Positions 26,224 through 35,282 of a DNA stretch of 64,000 nucleotides are shown here, one piece after another (within the stretch, counting starts at the first letter, position 1; each line of letters begins with the position of its first letter). The stretch covers positions 248,001-312,000 of the forward strand of contig CAWUEW020000003.1 of NCBI GenBank assembly GCA_963921255.3. The letters are read 5' to 3'. The translations under genes were made by a program, and so were the position numbers. Below the pieces are notes generated by a model that saw only the letters and a list, made by a program, of their open reading frames with translations, was not told the origin of the DNA and searched no databases. The DNA comes from JANSYL01 sp963921255 (GTDB lineage Bacteria; Pseudomonadota; Alphaproteobacteria; Rhodobacterales; Rhodobacteraceae).

Positions 26224-26241
26224 CTCTGCACAAATGCAGAG
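26224..26241. promoter_or_regulatory. Inverted repeat upstream of the AhpD-like gene
   Basis: The perfect inverted repeat CTCTGCA-CAAA-TGCAGAG lies 90 bp before the AhpD-like start. It could be an operator for an unidentified regulator. It is not a match to the CTGCANTGCAG boxes of the pha genes because of its longer centre. Confidence 0.35.
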
Positions 26242-26339
26242 AGTTCCAACAGAGCTTGCGCGCGAGTTAAGAAAAACTTGACTGACGTGACACAATTGCT
26301 CGCGCTGCATCACCCTCGGTCACGGACCCGTGAATGCCG

Positions 26340-27224
26340 TCAATCCGGCAGGCGAGTCTGCCCATGCGAAACAGGCACCGCACGCCCGGCGACCCGAATC
26401 TGGGAAAGCGTTGTGTCCGTCCGGTCGATCGTTAGACGCAACTGGCTTGGCCGGTCCATTTCGACCCCTTGGGCGATGTTCAGCACGGTTTGTCCCGTTT
26501 TGAGGGCGCCATTGGCCTGAAGTTGACCGGCCAGTATGGCCGTGGCCGAGCCGGTGGCGGGATCTTCCGGAATGCTATCGTTCGGAGCAAACATGCGCGC
26601 CTGAAGGTCGGTGTCCCGGCCCTCGGCATAAAGGTACAAACCCACGGCCGAGCGCCCGGTGTCGTCGATACCAGCCCCGTCGATCAGGGCGGTCCATCCT
26701 GGCTCCATGGGGCGCGCCGCCGCGAGGCTTGCAAGATCCCGGACCTGTGCGAACAGGAACGCCGGTCCAGCCTCGAACGCGCCGGGGGCGTGCGGGCCGA
26801 TTTGGTCAGTTGACAGGCCAACCGCCTCGGCGACGCGCGCCGGACTTGGCGCGGTGCCAATCGGGGCGGGTATGCGGGGCGCGGTCAATTCGGCCAGGCC
26901 GTCGGCGATCTGAACGGGAACCAGGCCCGCGACCTCCTCCAAGGTCACGACGCCGTCCTGTGCGCGGTCGGACAGATGCAGGGCGCAGCCGATGGTCGGG
27001 TGGCCGGCGAACGGGATCTCGGCATTGGGGGTGAAGATCCGAACCTTCGCGGTGTGGGCAGGGTCGTCCGGCGTTTGGATGAAGATCGTTTCGCTCAGGT
27101 TAAACTGGCGGGCGACGGTCTGCATCTGCGACGTGCTCAGCCCGTCCGCGTCCTCCACGATGGCCAACGGGTTTCCCGCGAAGGGGCGGTCTGTAAAGAC
27201 GTCGTAGATGTGGAAGGGCAACAT
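26340..27224 (-). CDS. PhzF family isomerase-like protein
   Basis: A 294-aa protein of the PhzF/diaminopimelate epimerase fold. It begins MLPFHIYDVFTDRPFAGNPLAIV with the family glutamate region LSETIFIQ and the two-domain repeat GHPTIGCA / DPATGSATAIL. PhzF members isomerise or hydrolyse small acids; most are uncharacterised. GGAG 8 bases before the ATG supports the start over the longer open frame. Confidence 0.88.
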   Translation of the reverse strand: MLPFHIYDVFTDRPFAGNPLAIVEDADGLSTSQMQTVARQFNLSETIFIQTPDDPAHTAKVRIFTPNAEIPFAGHPTIGCALHLSDRAQDGVVTLEEVAGLVPVQIADGLAELTAPRIPAPIGTAPSPARVAEAVGLSTDQIGPHAPGAFEAGPAFLFAQVRDLASLAAARPMEPGWTALIDGAGIDDTGRSAVGLYLYAEGRDTDLQARMFAPNDSIPEDPATGSATAILAGQLQANGALKTGQTVLNIAQGVEMDRPSQLRLTIDRTDTTLSQIRVAGRAVPVSHGQTRLPD

Positions 27225-27322
27225 GGCGCGCTCCGCTCTGGGCTGGTGATGTCGCCCAAGGGAACCCGCTTGGGTCGGCTCGGGCAAGCGAAAACCGCCT
27301 GCCCGATCCGCAGGATATGTGA

Positions 27323-27697
27323 TCAGTCGTAGTAGATTTCGTTATCGCCGAGATAGACGTTCGAGGCCTCGCAGATGTTGATCGAGATCGGATCGTCGAA
27401 CACCTCGGTTTCGCCGTCGCCGCCAAGCCAGCTGGCCACGAAGATCTGATCGCACGGACCGCTCTCGCCCGGCAGGGTGGCCTGGCCGTTCTCGCCCGGG
27501 AACACGGCGACCTCCAGCCAGTTTCCGGTGTAGTTTTCGCCGCCGTCCGGCGACGTATAGAACCCGACCAGCACATTGCCCTCGGTGGCGTTGTAAAGCT
27601 GGAAGTATCCTTCGGCGCCCGTGCCCTGTGCCGAGGCGGCAAACGGGGTGGCGGTGAAGGCGAGTGCGAAGCTTGCCGCGGTTAAGAAGCGTGTCAT
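27323..27697 (-). CDS. Small exported protein of unknown function
   Basis: A 124-aa protein with a Sec signal peptide (MTRFLTAASFALAFTATPFAASAQ). The mature part is acidic and glycine-rich, with two cysteines (SGPCDQIFVASW, INICEASNVYLG) likely bonded in the periplasm, and ends in DNEIYYD. AGGGA stands before the chosen ATG. The adjacent gene encodes an exported trypsin-like protease on the same strand, but the 265-bp gap argues against an operon. No family is recognised. Confidence 0.65.
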   Translation of the reverse strand: MTRFLTAASFALAFTATPFAASAQGTGAEGYFQLYNATEGNVLVGFYTSPDGGENYTGNWLEVAVFPGENGQATLPGESGPCDQIFVASWLGGDGETEVFDDPISINICEASNVYLGDNEIYYD

Positions 27698-27962
27698 TGT
27701 GTGTCCCTTAATTGGTCGTGTCATTCAGACAGTGTATTTTTGTGCGCCAACGAAGGCACGACTTGGGGCAAAACGCCAAGCCTTTTCTGGGGAACGCTGT
27801 GTTGCGTATCGAAGAAAACCGACGATTTACAAGCGGCCACAGGCTGAATTTGGGCGATCAAGCCCGGTGAAGATGCGCGGTTCCCCTGGCCTTTGACAGA
27901 TTGCCAGCCCCGGACACCACGGCCTGCCGCGCAAGGCTTGTCGTCGCGGCCTGCGCGCGGCG

Positions 27963-29171
27963 TCATTTGTTTGGCGGCCTCGGCGTCGCGGGCGCGGAGC
28001 CGCCGGTCAACGATCCAAGCTCGGTGATGATATCGGCCACATACATCGCGATATTGAGGTCAAACTCCATTTCGGGTCGCGGATCGGTATAGGATTCAAC
28101 ACCAATGATCCGGTAGCCGTTGCCATCCTGGACGAACAGGGGCGAACCGCTGTCGCCCTGAACCGTGTCGCATTGGTGGCTCAAGGTATTGTCCGGGCCA
28201 AGTTCGAGAAACGGACAGTCGAGGTTGCCGGTCAGGACATCGGGTTGATCGGCGCTATAGCCCGCCTGCAGGATGTCCGGCCCCGTGCCGGTCGCATAGG
28301 CCGCAAGATCTGCCGCGCTCAGCGGGCCCAGTTGCATCCACCCCAACTGGTCGCCGAGCGGTCGATCCAGGTAGACGAACGCAAAGTCGGTGCCTTCCTG
28401 TTCGCTTTCCCGCCATCCGGAAGGAAGGTGATACCCCGTGATACCAGCGCGCGCGACTTCTGTTCCGTTTTGATACCCGGCGCGGAAGGCCGTGGGCGGA
28501 CTATCGGAATCGCCAACTTCGTACAGGATGCAATGCGCGCCGGTCAGCACGATATCGCGCGCAATCAATGTGCCGGTGCACGTCCCCTCGCCAAGTTCGA
28601 CCAGCCCGATCATGTTCCACGGCGGAACGGTCGGGTCGAGCACGACCCGGTCATCCATACCGAAAAAGGAGCGCCGTATTTCGGCGGCGAAGGGCTCAAA
28701 CTCGGTGAAGGCCAGCTCGGCAGGTGCATAATCTCCGTTCGGGTTTGAATATGTTCCGACCCAAATGTCGTAGGCGCCGTCCATCGGGGCTTGGAAGGTG
28801 ACGGCAGAATTCAGGCCGTAGGTATCATCATTGCAGTACCAGGCACCGTCCGGTCCGTTGACCAGGAGAACCGTATCGTCCTCGGACAGCGACGTGATCG
28901 AGAAGGGCAGGCCGCTTCCGGCTTCAAAGTGCAATCGAAAGTCGGGGGCGTCCGAAAAATAGCCCGCGCAGTATTCCCCGGTTGCCGCATCCCGATGTTC
29001 ACTACCGCGGACTCCACCCGCCAGGACGTAGACCCAGTTGGGGTCGTTCGGAAAGCCGGCGCGCAGGTCAATCGAGCCGAAGGTCGGGTTGAGTGCGGGG
29101 TCTTGCGCCAACGCCGGAGACGCTGTTGCGGTGGCTGCAACAAGCAGCATGACCTGGGTCAGGTGGCGCAT
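27963..29171 (-). CDS. Exported trypsin-like serine protease with an N-terminal beta domain
   Basis: A 402-aa exported protein; the signal peptide ends near ASPALA-QD. Residues about 60-150 look like a pre-peptidase C-terminal-type beta domain (DDTVLLVNGPDGAWYCNDD, DGAYDIWVGTYSNPNGDYAPAELAFTE). The S1 protease domain follows with the triad H213 (TGAHC), D262 (TDFAFVYL) and S341 (GDSGSPLF). Four cysteines flank these as in secreted trypsins. The start at 29171 follows GAGG. The C-terminus is Pro/Lys-rich without a membrane anchor. Confidence 0.88.
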   Translation of the reverse strand: MRHLTQVMLLVAATATASPALAQDPALNPTFGSIDLRAGFPNDPNWVYVLAGGVRGSEHRDAATGEYCAGYFSDAPDFRLHFEAGSGLPFSITSLSEDDTVLLVNGPDGAWYCNDDTYGLNSAVTFQAPMDGAYDIWVGTYSNPNGDYAPAELAFTEFEPFAAEIRRSFFGMDDRVVLDPTVPPWNMIGLVELGEGTCTGTLIARDIVLTGAHCILYEVGDSDSPPTAFRAGYQNGTEVARAGITGYHLPSGWRESEQEGTDFAFVYLDRPLGDQLGWMQLGPLSAADLAAYATGTGPDILQAGYSADQPDVLTGNLDCPFLELGPDNTLSHQCDTVQGDSGSPLFVQDGNGYRIIGVESYTDPRPEMEFDLNIAMYVADIITELGSLTGGSAPATPRPPNK

Positions 29172-29524
29172 GGGAACCTCGATTCTGTGGCCCCTTGGGC
29201 GCCGGGGCCGGGTTTGGTGTCCGTGGGCACGAACACATCTGGCCCGGTCCAAGGCGACACGACACCCCAAAACCGAGTACCCGACGTTAACGACAAGACG
29301 CTGCCCGACCAAAGGATTTCTTTTAGATGAACGGATGCAGTGTCTGCGGGTCCGGTCTGCTGCGGCCACCATGCGAACGTCTTGCCTAGGCGTGCGTGGC
29401 GGTGTCCGTCCCGAAACCCGGCAAAAAAGGTGTCGCGGTCGATGGTGGCGGGCGCGGAATCCTTTGACTCCGCCACCCGTCTCGCCTATGAATTGAACAA
29501 ACGTTCAATTAATGGGAGGATTGG
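29172..29524. promoter_or_regulatory. Divergent intergenic region: ivd promoter and operator
   Basis: A 353-bp gap between the divergent protease and isovaleryl-CoA dehydrogenase genes with no credible gene. TTGACT at 29464-29469, a 17-bp spacer and TATGAA at 29487-29492 form a good promoter toward ivd. The perfect palindrome AATTGAAC-AAAC-GTTCAATT at 29491-29510 overlaps the -10 end and probable start site. It is probably a TetR-type operator for leucine-degradation control, though the regulator is not in the window. GGGAGGA precedes the ATG. Nothing else is visible toward the protease gene. Confidence 0.6.
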
Positions 29525-30688
29525 ATGTTTCTGGCGTCCATGAAATTCGATCTTGGGGAAGACGTCGAAGCCTTGCGCGAGATGGTGCATCGTTGGGCGC
29601 AGGAGCGGGTTCGCCCTATCGCCGCCGAAGTAGATGAAACCAACACGTTTCCGAACGAGCTTTGGCCCGAGATGGGGGAGCTTGGCCTTTTGGGCATCAC
29701 GGTTGATGAAGCCTATGGCGGCTCGGCCATGGGTTACTTGGCCCACACGGTTGCGGTTGAAGAGGTGAGCCGCGCCTCGGCCTCGATCGGGCTGAGCTAT
29801 GGCGCGCACTCGAACCTGTGCGTCAACCAGATCAAGCTGAACGGCACCGACGCGCAGAAGGAAAAGTATCTTCCGGGCCTTGTGTCCGGGGCGCATATCG
29901 GGGCCTTGGCAATGTCCGAAGCGGGCGCCGGATCGGACGTCGTCAGCATGAAATTGCACGCGGCCAAGAAGAACGACCGTTACATCCTGAACGGCACGAA
30001 ATACTGGATCACGAACGGCCCGGACGCCGATACGCTGGTCGTTTATGCCAAGACCGACCCCGACGCGGGTTCCAAAGGCATTACGGCCTTCCTGATCGAA
30101 AAAGAGATGGTTGGGTTCTCGACCTCGCCGCATTTCGACAAGCTTGGGATGCGCGGCTCGAACACCGCCGAGTTGATCTTCGAAGACGTCGAGGTTCCGT
30201 TCGAAAATGTCCTAGGGGAAGAAGGGCGCGGTGTCGCCGTCCTGATGTCCGGCCTCGATTATGAGCGGGTGGTTCTGTCGGGCATCGGGACGGGGATCAT
30301 GGCGGCCTGTCTGGACGAAATCATGCCCTACATGGTCGAGCGCAAGCAGTTCGGCCAATCCATCGGGAACTTCCAGCTGATGCAGGGCAAGATTGCCGAT
30401 ATGTACACGGCGCTGAATTCCGCGCGGGCGTACACGTATGAAGTCGCCAAAGCCTGTGATCGGGGCGAGGTGACCCGCCAGGACGCGGCGGCCTGCGTGC
30501 TGTATGCCAGCGAAGAAGCGATGAAGGTTGCGCACCAGGCGGTGCAGGCGATGGGCGGGGCCGGGTTCCTCAATGACAGTGCGGTCAGCCGGATGTTCCG
30601 CGACGCCAAGCTGATGGAAATCGGCGCCGGCACAACGGAGATCCGTCGCATGTTGGTGGGCCGGGAACTGATGGGGGCCATGCAGTGA
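29525..30688 (+). CDS. ivd: Isovaleryl-CoA dehydrogenase
   Basis: A 387-aa FAD-dependent acyl-CoA dehydrogenase oxidising isovaleryl-CoA to 3-methylcrotonyl-CoA and passing electrons to ETF. The catalytic base is E247 in GLDYERVVL, the position used by isovaleryl- rather than short-chain acyl-CoA dehydrogenases. AMSEAGAGSDVVSM and YWITNGPDADTLVVYA are FAD-binding segments, and QAMGGAGFLNDS is the usual C-terminal motif. It opens the leucine catabolic operon; the next enzymes are methylcrotonyl-CoA carboxylase subunits and HMG-CoA lyase. Confidence 0.93.
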   Translation: MFLASMKFDLGEDVEALREMVHRWAQERVRPIAAEVDETNTFPNELWPEMGELGLLGITVDEAYGGSAMGYLAHTVAVEEVSRASASIGLSYGAHSNLCVNQIKLNGTDAQKEKYLPGLVSGAHIGALAMSEAGAGSDVVSMKLHAAKKNDRYILNGTKYWITNGPDADTLVVYAKTDPDAGSKGITAFLIEKEMVGFSTSPHFDKLGMRGSNTAELIFEDVEVPFENVLGEEGRGVAVLMSGLDYERVVLSGIGTGIMAACLDEIMPYMVERKQFGQSIGNFQLMQGKIADMYTALNSARAYTYEVAKACDRGEVTRQDAAACVLYASEEAMKVAHQAVQAMGGAGFLNDSAVSRMFRDAKLMEIGAGTTEIRRMLVGRELMGAMQ

Positions 30689-30749
30689 CCGACGCCGCCC
30701 TCTGGTCCAGTGCCTTGAGACCTGAGGCCCAAACGCTCGGGGGCGTGTG

Positions 30750-31064
30750 ATGTCGCGTGCCTTGGTGATGTCTGTGGCGGGTCTGGTCCTGTTCGCGGGG
30801 GTCCTGGGGTATCTGACCGGGCTGCGCTACGTGCCGCCGGGCGAGACCGAGATCATTTTGCGCGCGGCCTCTGCCTATGAGGCTGAAACGGGCCGTGACG
30901 TGACCGAGTGCTTTGCGCGGCCGTCCGAGTTGGAGGGCGTGCGCCTTGTGGTGATCTGCGGGCCTGCGACCGATGATGCCAACGCTTGGGCCCGTGCCTT
31001 CGATCAGTGGAGCCGCGATGTGACTGACGCCGTGGTGCAGATCCCGGGGGCGCCCGCAACATGA
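30750..31064 (+). CDS. Small membrane-anchored protein in the leucine operon
   Basis: A 104-aa protein with one N-terminal hydrophobic helix (SRALVMSVAGLVLFAGVLGYLTGL) and a periplasmic-looking rest with two cysteines (DVTECFARP, LVVICGPA). The GTG at 30747 and ATG at 30750 are alternative starts. It overlaps the following gene by 4 bases (ATGA), which supports reality. No family is recognised. Confidence 0.6.
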   Translation: MSRALVMSVAGLVLFAGVLGYLTGLRYVPPGETEIILRAASAYEAETGRDVTECFARPSELEGVRLVVICGPATDDANAWARAFDQWSRDVTDAVVQIPGAPAT

Positions 31065-31648
31065 GGTTTGTGGCCGCGTCATTCACGGTTGCTTTTGCGA
31101 CCGGTCCGGCATTGGCCGAGGTGCCGACGGCCTATGCGCTGTGCATGGCGCAGGCGGTTGGCCAGTTCGAAACGCGTCTGGCCCGCTATGGCGACCGATC
31201 CGTGCGCGAGGCCATCGAAATCGTCAGCCGGGATGATGTGCAGCATTGCGGTGCACTGGCCGTGGCGTCGTGCGACGGAACCGCGGCGCCGGCTGCTTGC
31301 AAGACGGATCTGGCCGTGCAGCAAAGCGGCCTTCGGGCGGCGGTTCTGGACGATTTGCCGGCGCCGGATCAGGTGCAAGGCCAAGCGCCGTTTTGGTCCG
31401 ACGGGCTTTATCCTCAGATGTGGGACATCGTGCACGGGCGATCGGCGGGGCCGGATTGTGCCGGTGCCGATGCCGACTACGCTGCATGGTGCGCGACCTG
31501 GCAGGCAAACCTGCGGCTGTCTGAAACCGTGATGCTTTGGCAGATTGGCCGGGTTCTGGGCGTGGCCCGGCCGGGCCCCGAGGCCGGGTGGGTGGCCGAC
31601 CCGCCCCCGCCCATGCCGGTGCGCCGGCCAAACGAGGAGTCGAACTGA
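31061..31648 (+). CDS. Exported protein of unknown function in the leucine operon
   Basis: A 195-aa protein with a Sec signal (MRFVAASFTVAFATGPALA). The mature domain has seven cysteines (ALCMAQA, QHCGALAVASCDG, AACKTDL, GPDCAGAD, AAWCATWQ), consistent with a disulfide-rich periplasmic fold, then a Pro-rich tail. It is coupled to the neighbours by 4-base and 1-base overlaps. It is embedded between catabolic enzymes without an evident link to leucine degradation. Confidence 0.65.
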   Translation: MRFVAASFTVAFATGPALAEVPTAYALCMAQAVGQFETRLARYGDRSVREAIEIVSRDDVQHCGALAVASCDGTAAPAACKTDLAVQQSGLRAAVLDDLPAPDQVQGQAPFWSDGLYPQMWDIVHGRSAGPDCAGADADYAAWCATWQANLRLSETVMLWQIGRVLGVARPGPEAGWVADPPPPMPVRRPNEESN

Positions 31649-33252
31649 TGCGGCTGCAATCCAAGTTTCAGCCCGGTGCGGCGGCAGCGCAGGAAAACCG
31701 CGCGGCCCATCTTGAGGCGCTTTCGATGGTGGAGGAGGCCGCGGCCCTTGCCGCTGCGGGCGGCGGCGCGCGGTCGCGCGATCGCCATGTTGCCCGTGGC
31801 AAGATGCTCCCGCGTGAGCGGGTAGCCAACCTGCTTGATCCCGGTTCACCGTTCCTGGAGGTCGGCGCGACGGCGGCCCATGGCATGTACGACGGGGCCG
31901 CGCCCTGCGCAGGCGTCATCGCGGGCGTTGGTCAGGTCGAAGGGCGCCTCGTGATGGTTATCTGCAACGATGCCACCGTCAAAGGCGGGACGTACTATCC
32001 GATGACCGTGAAGAAGCATCTCCGGGCGCAGGAGATTGCCGAAGAATGCCATCTGCCATGCCTGTATCTGGTCGATAGCGGCGGCGCGAACCTGCCCAAT
32101 CAGGATGAGGTGTTCCCGGATCGCGATCATTTTGGGCGAATTTTCTACAATCAGGCCCGGATGAGCGCGAAGGGCATCGCGCAGATCGCTGTGGTCATGG
32201 GCTCTTGCACGGCAGGTGGGGCGTATGTGCCGGCGATGTCGGATGTGTCGATCATCGTGAAGGAACAGGGAACCATCTTTCTGGCCGGGCCGCCGCTGGT
32301 GAAGGCCGCGACCGGTGAAGTGGTCAGTGCCGAAGCCTTGGGCGGCGGGGATGTGCACACCCGGTTGAGCGGGGTGGCCGACTATCTGGCCGAAGACGAT
32401 GCCCATGCGCTGGCCCTTGCGCGCCGCGCCGTGGCGTCCCTGCGCGGGGCCGAGCGGGGCGTGGGACAGGTCCTCGGCGGTCGCGACCCCGCCTATGACC
32501 CGGACGAGCTTTTGGGGGTGGTGCCCGCAGCCCTCAGCACCCCGTACGACATCCGAGAGGTCATTGCGCGCCTTGTCGATGGCAGTTGGTTCGATGAATT
32601 CAAACCCCGCTTCGGCGAGACCATCGTGACCGGCTTCGCCGAGGTTATGGGCCTGCCCGTCGGTATCATCGCCAACAATGGGGTTCTGTTTTCTGAAAGC
32701 GCCCAGAAGGCCGCGCATTTTGTCGAGCTGTGTTCACAGCGGAAGATCCCGCTGGTCTTCTTGCAGAACATCACCGGGTTTATGGTCGGGCGGAAATACG
32801 AAAACGAAGGCATCGCGCGCCAAGGCGCCAAGATGGTGACCGCGGTGGCGACCACGGCCGTCCCGAAGGTGACGATGGTGGTGGGCGGCAGTTTCGGGGC
32901 CGGCAATTACGGCATGGCGGGGCGTGCGTATCAGCCCCGGTTCATGTGGTCCTGGCCCAATTCGCGCATCTCGGTCATGGGGGGCGCGCAGGCCGCCGGG
33001 GTTCTGGCCACGGTGAAACGGGACGCAATGGAGCGCGCCGGGCAGACCTGGTCGGCCGAGGAAGAGGCCGCATTCAAACAGCCCACGATCGATATGTTCG
33101 AGGAACAGTCCCATCCGCTCTATGCCAGTGCGCGTCTTTGGGACGACGGCGTGGTGGACCCCCGCAAAAGCCGAGAGGTTCTGGCGCTGTCCCTGCTGGC
33201 GGCCTTGCAAGCCCCGATTGAGGACACACGGTTTGGCGTATTTCGGATGTGA
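31648..33252 (+). CDS. mccB: Methylcrotonoyl-CoA carboxylase beta (carboxyltransferase) subunit
   Basis: A 534-aa carboxyltransferase that transfers CO2 from biotin to 3-methylcrotonyl-CoA. It shows the two crotonase-like halves of acyl-CoA carboxylase CT subunits: N-terminal RERVANLLDPGSPFLEVG, VVMGSCTAGGAYVPAMSD near residues 184-201, and C-terminal VFLQNITGFMVGRKYENEGI with GGSFGAGNYGMAGRAY, which identify the methylcrotonyl subgroup. The start overlaps the previous stop by 1 base; GAGGAG precedes it. It partners with the biotin subunit downstream. Confidence 0.94.
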   Translation: MRLQSKFQPGAAAAQENRAAHLEALSMVEEAAALAAAGGGARSRDRHVARGKMLPRERVANLLDPGSPFLEVGATAAHGMYDGAAPCAGVIAGVGQVEGRLVMVICNDATVKGGTYYPMTVKKHLRAQEIAEECHLPCLYLVDSGGANLPNQDEVFPDRDHFGRIFYNQARMSAKGIAQIAVVMGSCTAGGAYVPAMSDVSIIVKEQGTIFLAGPPLVKAATGEVVSAEALGGGDVHTRLSGVADYLAEDDAHALALARRAVASLRGAERGVGQVLGGRDPAYDPDELLGVVPAALSTPYDIREVIARLVDGSWFDEFKPRFGETIVTGFAEVMGLPVGIIANNGVLFSESAQKAAHFVELCSQRKIPLVFLQNITGFMVGRKYENEGIARQGAKMVTAVATTAVPKVTMVVGGSFGAGNYGMAGRAYQPRFMWSWPNSRISVMGGAQAAGVLATVKRDAMERAGQTWSAEEEAAFKQPTIDMFEEQSHPLYASARLWDDGVVDPRKSREVLALSLLAALQAPIEDTRFGVFRM

Positions 33253-33335
33253 TTGGGGCTGGCCCGTGACCGGGCTGGAATCACGTCGGTCGGGGAACAG
33301 AAGTCGCCGCGATCTGAGCGGCCTTGGAGACGAAG

Positions 33336-35282
33336 ATGTTTGAAAAAATCCTGATCGCGAACCGGGGCGAGATTGCCTGTCGGGTGATCGACAGTTGCCG
33401 TCGTCTGGGTGTGCAAACGGTTGCGGTGTATTCCGACGCCGACCGGGATGCGCGGCACGTGGCGATGGCCGACCAGGCGGTCTGGATCGGCGGCCCGAAA
33501 CCGGCGGACAGTTATCTGCGCGGCGATGCTGTCATCGCAGCGGCGCAGGACACCGGGGCCGAGGCCATCCATCCCGGCTATGGCTTCCTGAGCGAGAACC
33601 CCGAGTTCGTCGCGGCCGTCGAAGCTGCGGGTCTGGTCTTTATCGGGCCGTCTGCTGATGCGATCCGGGCAATGGGCCTCAAGGACGCGGCCAAGGCCCT
33701 GATGGAACGGGCTGGCGTGCCGGTGGTGCCCGGTTATCACGGCGCAGATCAGGAGCCTGGGCATCTTGAGGTCGAAGCCGCCAGCATCGGCTACCCCGTT
33801 CTGATCAAGGCTGTGGCCGGCGGCGGTGGCAAGGGCATGCGGCGGGTTGATGGCCCGGAAACCTTTCTCAGCGCCTTGGAAAGCGCCAAGGCCGAGGCCT
33901 TGGGCGCCTTCGGGGACGATCGCGTTCTGATCGAAAAATTCGTTTCCAAACCGCGCCACATCGAAGTTCAGGTGTTCGGCGACGGGACGCGTGCGGTGCA
34001 TCTGTTCGAGCGCGACTGTTCGCTTCAGCGGCGGCATCAGAAGGTGATCGAAGAGGCTCCGGCCCCCGGCATGACGCCCGAGATGCGGGCCGAAATGGGC
34101 GCTGCGGCTGTTCGTGCGGCCGAGGCAATCGGGTACGCAGGCGCCGGAACGGTTGAATTCATTGTCGATGCCTCCGACGGCCTACGCGCCGACCGGTTTT
34201 ACTTCATGGAGATGAACACCCGCCTTCAGGTCGAGCATCCAGTCACGGAGGCCATCACCGGCGTCGATCTGGTCGAATGGCAATTGCGGGTGGCCGCCGG
34301 TGAAGCCTTGCCCATGGCGCAGGACGAATTGGTCATCGACGGTCATGCCTTCGAGGCGCGGCTCTATGCCGAGGATGTGCCGAAAGGGTTCCTGCCTGCG
34401 ACCGGCACTCTTGCGCACCTCGCCTTCCCGGATATCGCCCGCATCGACAGCGGCGTGCGCCCGGGCGATACGATCAGCCCCTGGTACGACCCGATGATCG
34501 CCAAGGTGATCGTCCATGGACCAACGCGTGCGGTCGCGCTGCGGAAGCTTGAGCGCGCCCTTGCCGGAACCCAAGTGGCCGGGTCCGTCACGAACCTTGC
34601 CTTCCTGCGCAAACTGGCGGGCCATCCGGGATTTGGCGCGGGCGACGTGGACACGGGCCTGATCGAGCGTGACCTTGATGCGCTGGCCGCGGAACCCGTG
34701 CCCTGCGTCCGGACGTGGGCGCTGGCGGCACTTGGCGCGATGGGGTTGGATCGAGCCGGTGACGCCTTGCGGGGATTGTCCCTTTGGGGGCCGCTGCGCC
34801 AAAGCGTGTCCCTGCGCCACGGGGAAGACATCCGGGTGCAGGCCGTCGAAACGCTTGGACCGGCGCAGTTCCGCGTGCACGGGCCGGACGGCGCGCTTGA
34901 GCTTCGGCGGGGTCCATCTGGCTGGTTGGTGGACGACGCGCCAGTCGGGGCCGACATCGTCGCAATCGGGTCGGGGGTTTCGGTCTTCTGGGGCAACAAT
35001 TACCACTTCATGCGAGACGATCCGTTGGACGTGGCCACCGCCGGGGCAGATGATGGCAACCAGATCGACGCGCCCATGCCCGGTTTGGTGAAGGCGGTCT
35101 TTGTCACGGCCGGTCAGGCCGTGTCGGAGGGGGATCGTTTGGCCATCCTCGAAGCCATGAAGATGGAGCACAGCCTGACCGCCGCGCGCGACGGTGTGGT
35201 GGCCGAGGTTCTTGTGGCCGAGGGGGCACAGGTCGAAGCTGGCGCCACGCTGATCGCGCTCGAAGACGCGGATACGGCATGA
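33336..35282 (+). CDS. mccA: Methylcrotonoyl-CoA carboxylase alpha (biotin carboxylase/BCCP) subunit
   Basis: A 648-aa protein with N-terminal biotin carboxylase (MFEKILIANRGEIACRV, ATP-grasp loop AVAGGGGKGMRRV, EMNTRLQVEHPVTE), a middle BT-like linker and a C-terminal biotinyl domain whose lysine is K609 in ILEAMKMEHSL. GGAGA precedes the ATG at 33336; an upstream TTG at 33324 is also in frame. The 4-base overlap with the GST gene is conserved in style with the rest of the operon. Confidence 0.94.
   Translation: MFEKILIANRGEIACRVIDSCRRLGVQTVAVYSDADRDARHVAMADQAVWIGGPKPADSYLRGDAVIAAAQDTGAEAIHPGYGFLSENPEFVAAVEAAGLVFIGPSADAIRAMGLKDAAKALMERAGVPVVPGYHGADQEPGHLEVEAASIGYPVLIKAVAGGGGKGMRRVDGPETFLSALESAKAEALGAFGDDRVLIEKFVSKPRHIEVQVFGDGTRAVHLFERDCSLQRRHQKVIEEAPAPGMTPEMRAEMGAAAVRAAEAIGYAGAGTVEFIVDASDGLRADRFYFMEMNTRLQVEHPVTEAITGVDLVEWQLRVAAGEALPMAQDELVIDGHAFEARLYAEDVPKGFLPATGTLAHLAFPDIARIDSGVRPGDTISPWYDPMIAKVIVHGPTRAVALRKLERALAGTQVAGSVTNLAFLRKLAGHPGFGAGDVDTGLIERDLDALAAEPVPCVRTWALAALGAMGLDRAGDALRGLSLWGPLRQSVSLRHGEDIRVQAVETLGPAQFRVHGPDGALELRRGPSGWLVDDAPVGADIVAIGSGVSVFWGNNYHFMRDDPLDVATAGADDGNQIDAPMPGLVKAVFVTAGQAVSEGDRLAILEAMKMEHSLTAARDGVVAEVLVAEGAQVEAGATLIALEDADTA

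Noticed and set aside
26224..26241. PhaR site before the AhpD-like gene
   Set aside because: The half-sites are similar but the centre is four bases rather than one, so it is not the same motif as in the pha promoters.
27698..27962. Open frames in the gap between the small exported protein and the protease
   Set aside because: Short frames on both strands lack ribosome sites and domains; I see no supported gene, repeat or hairpin there.
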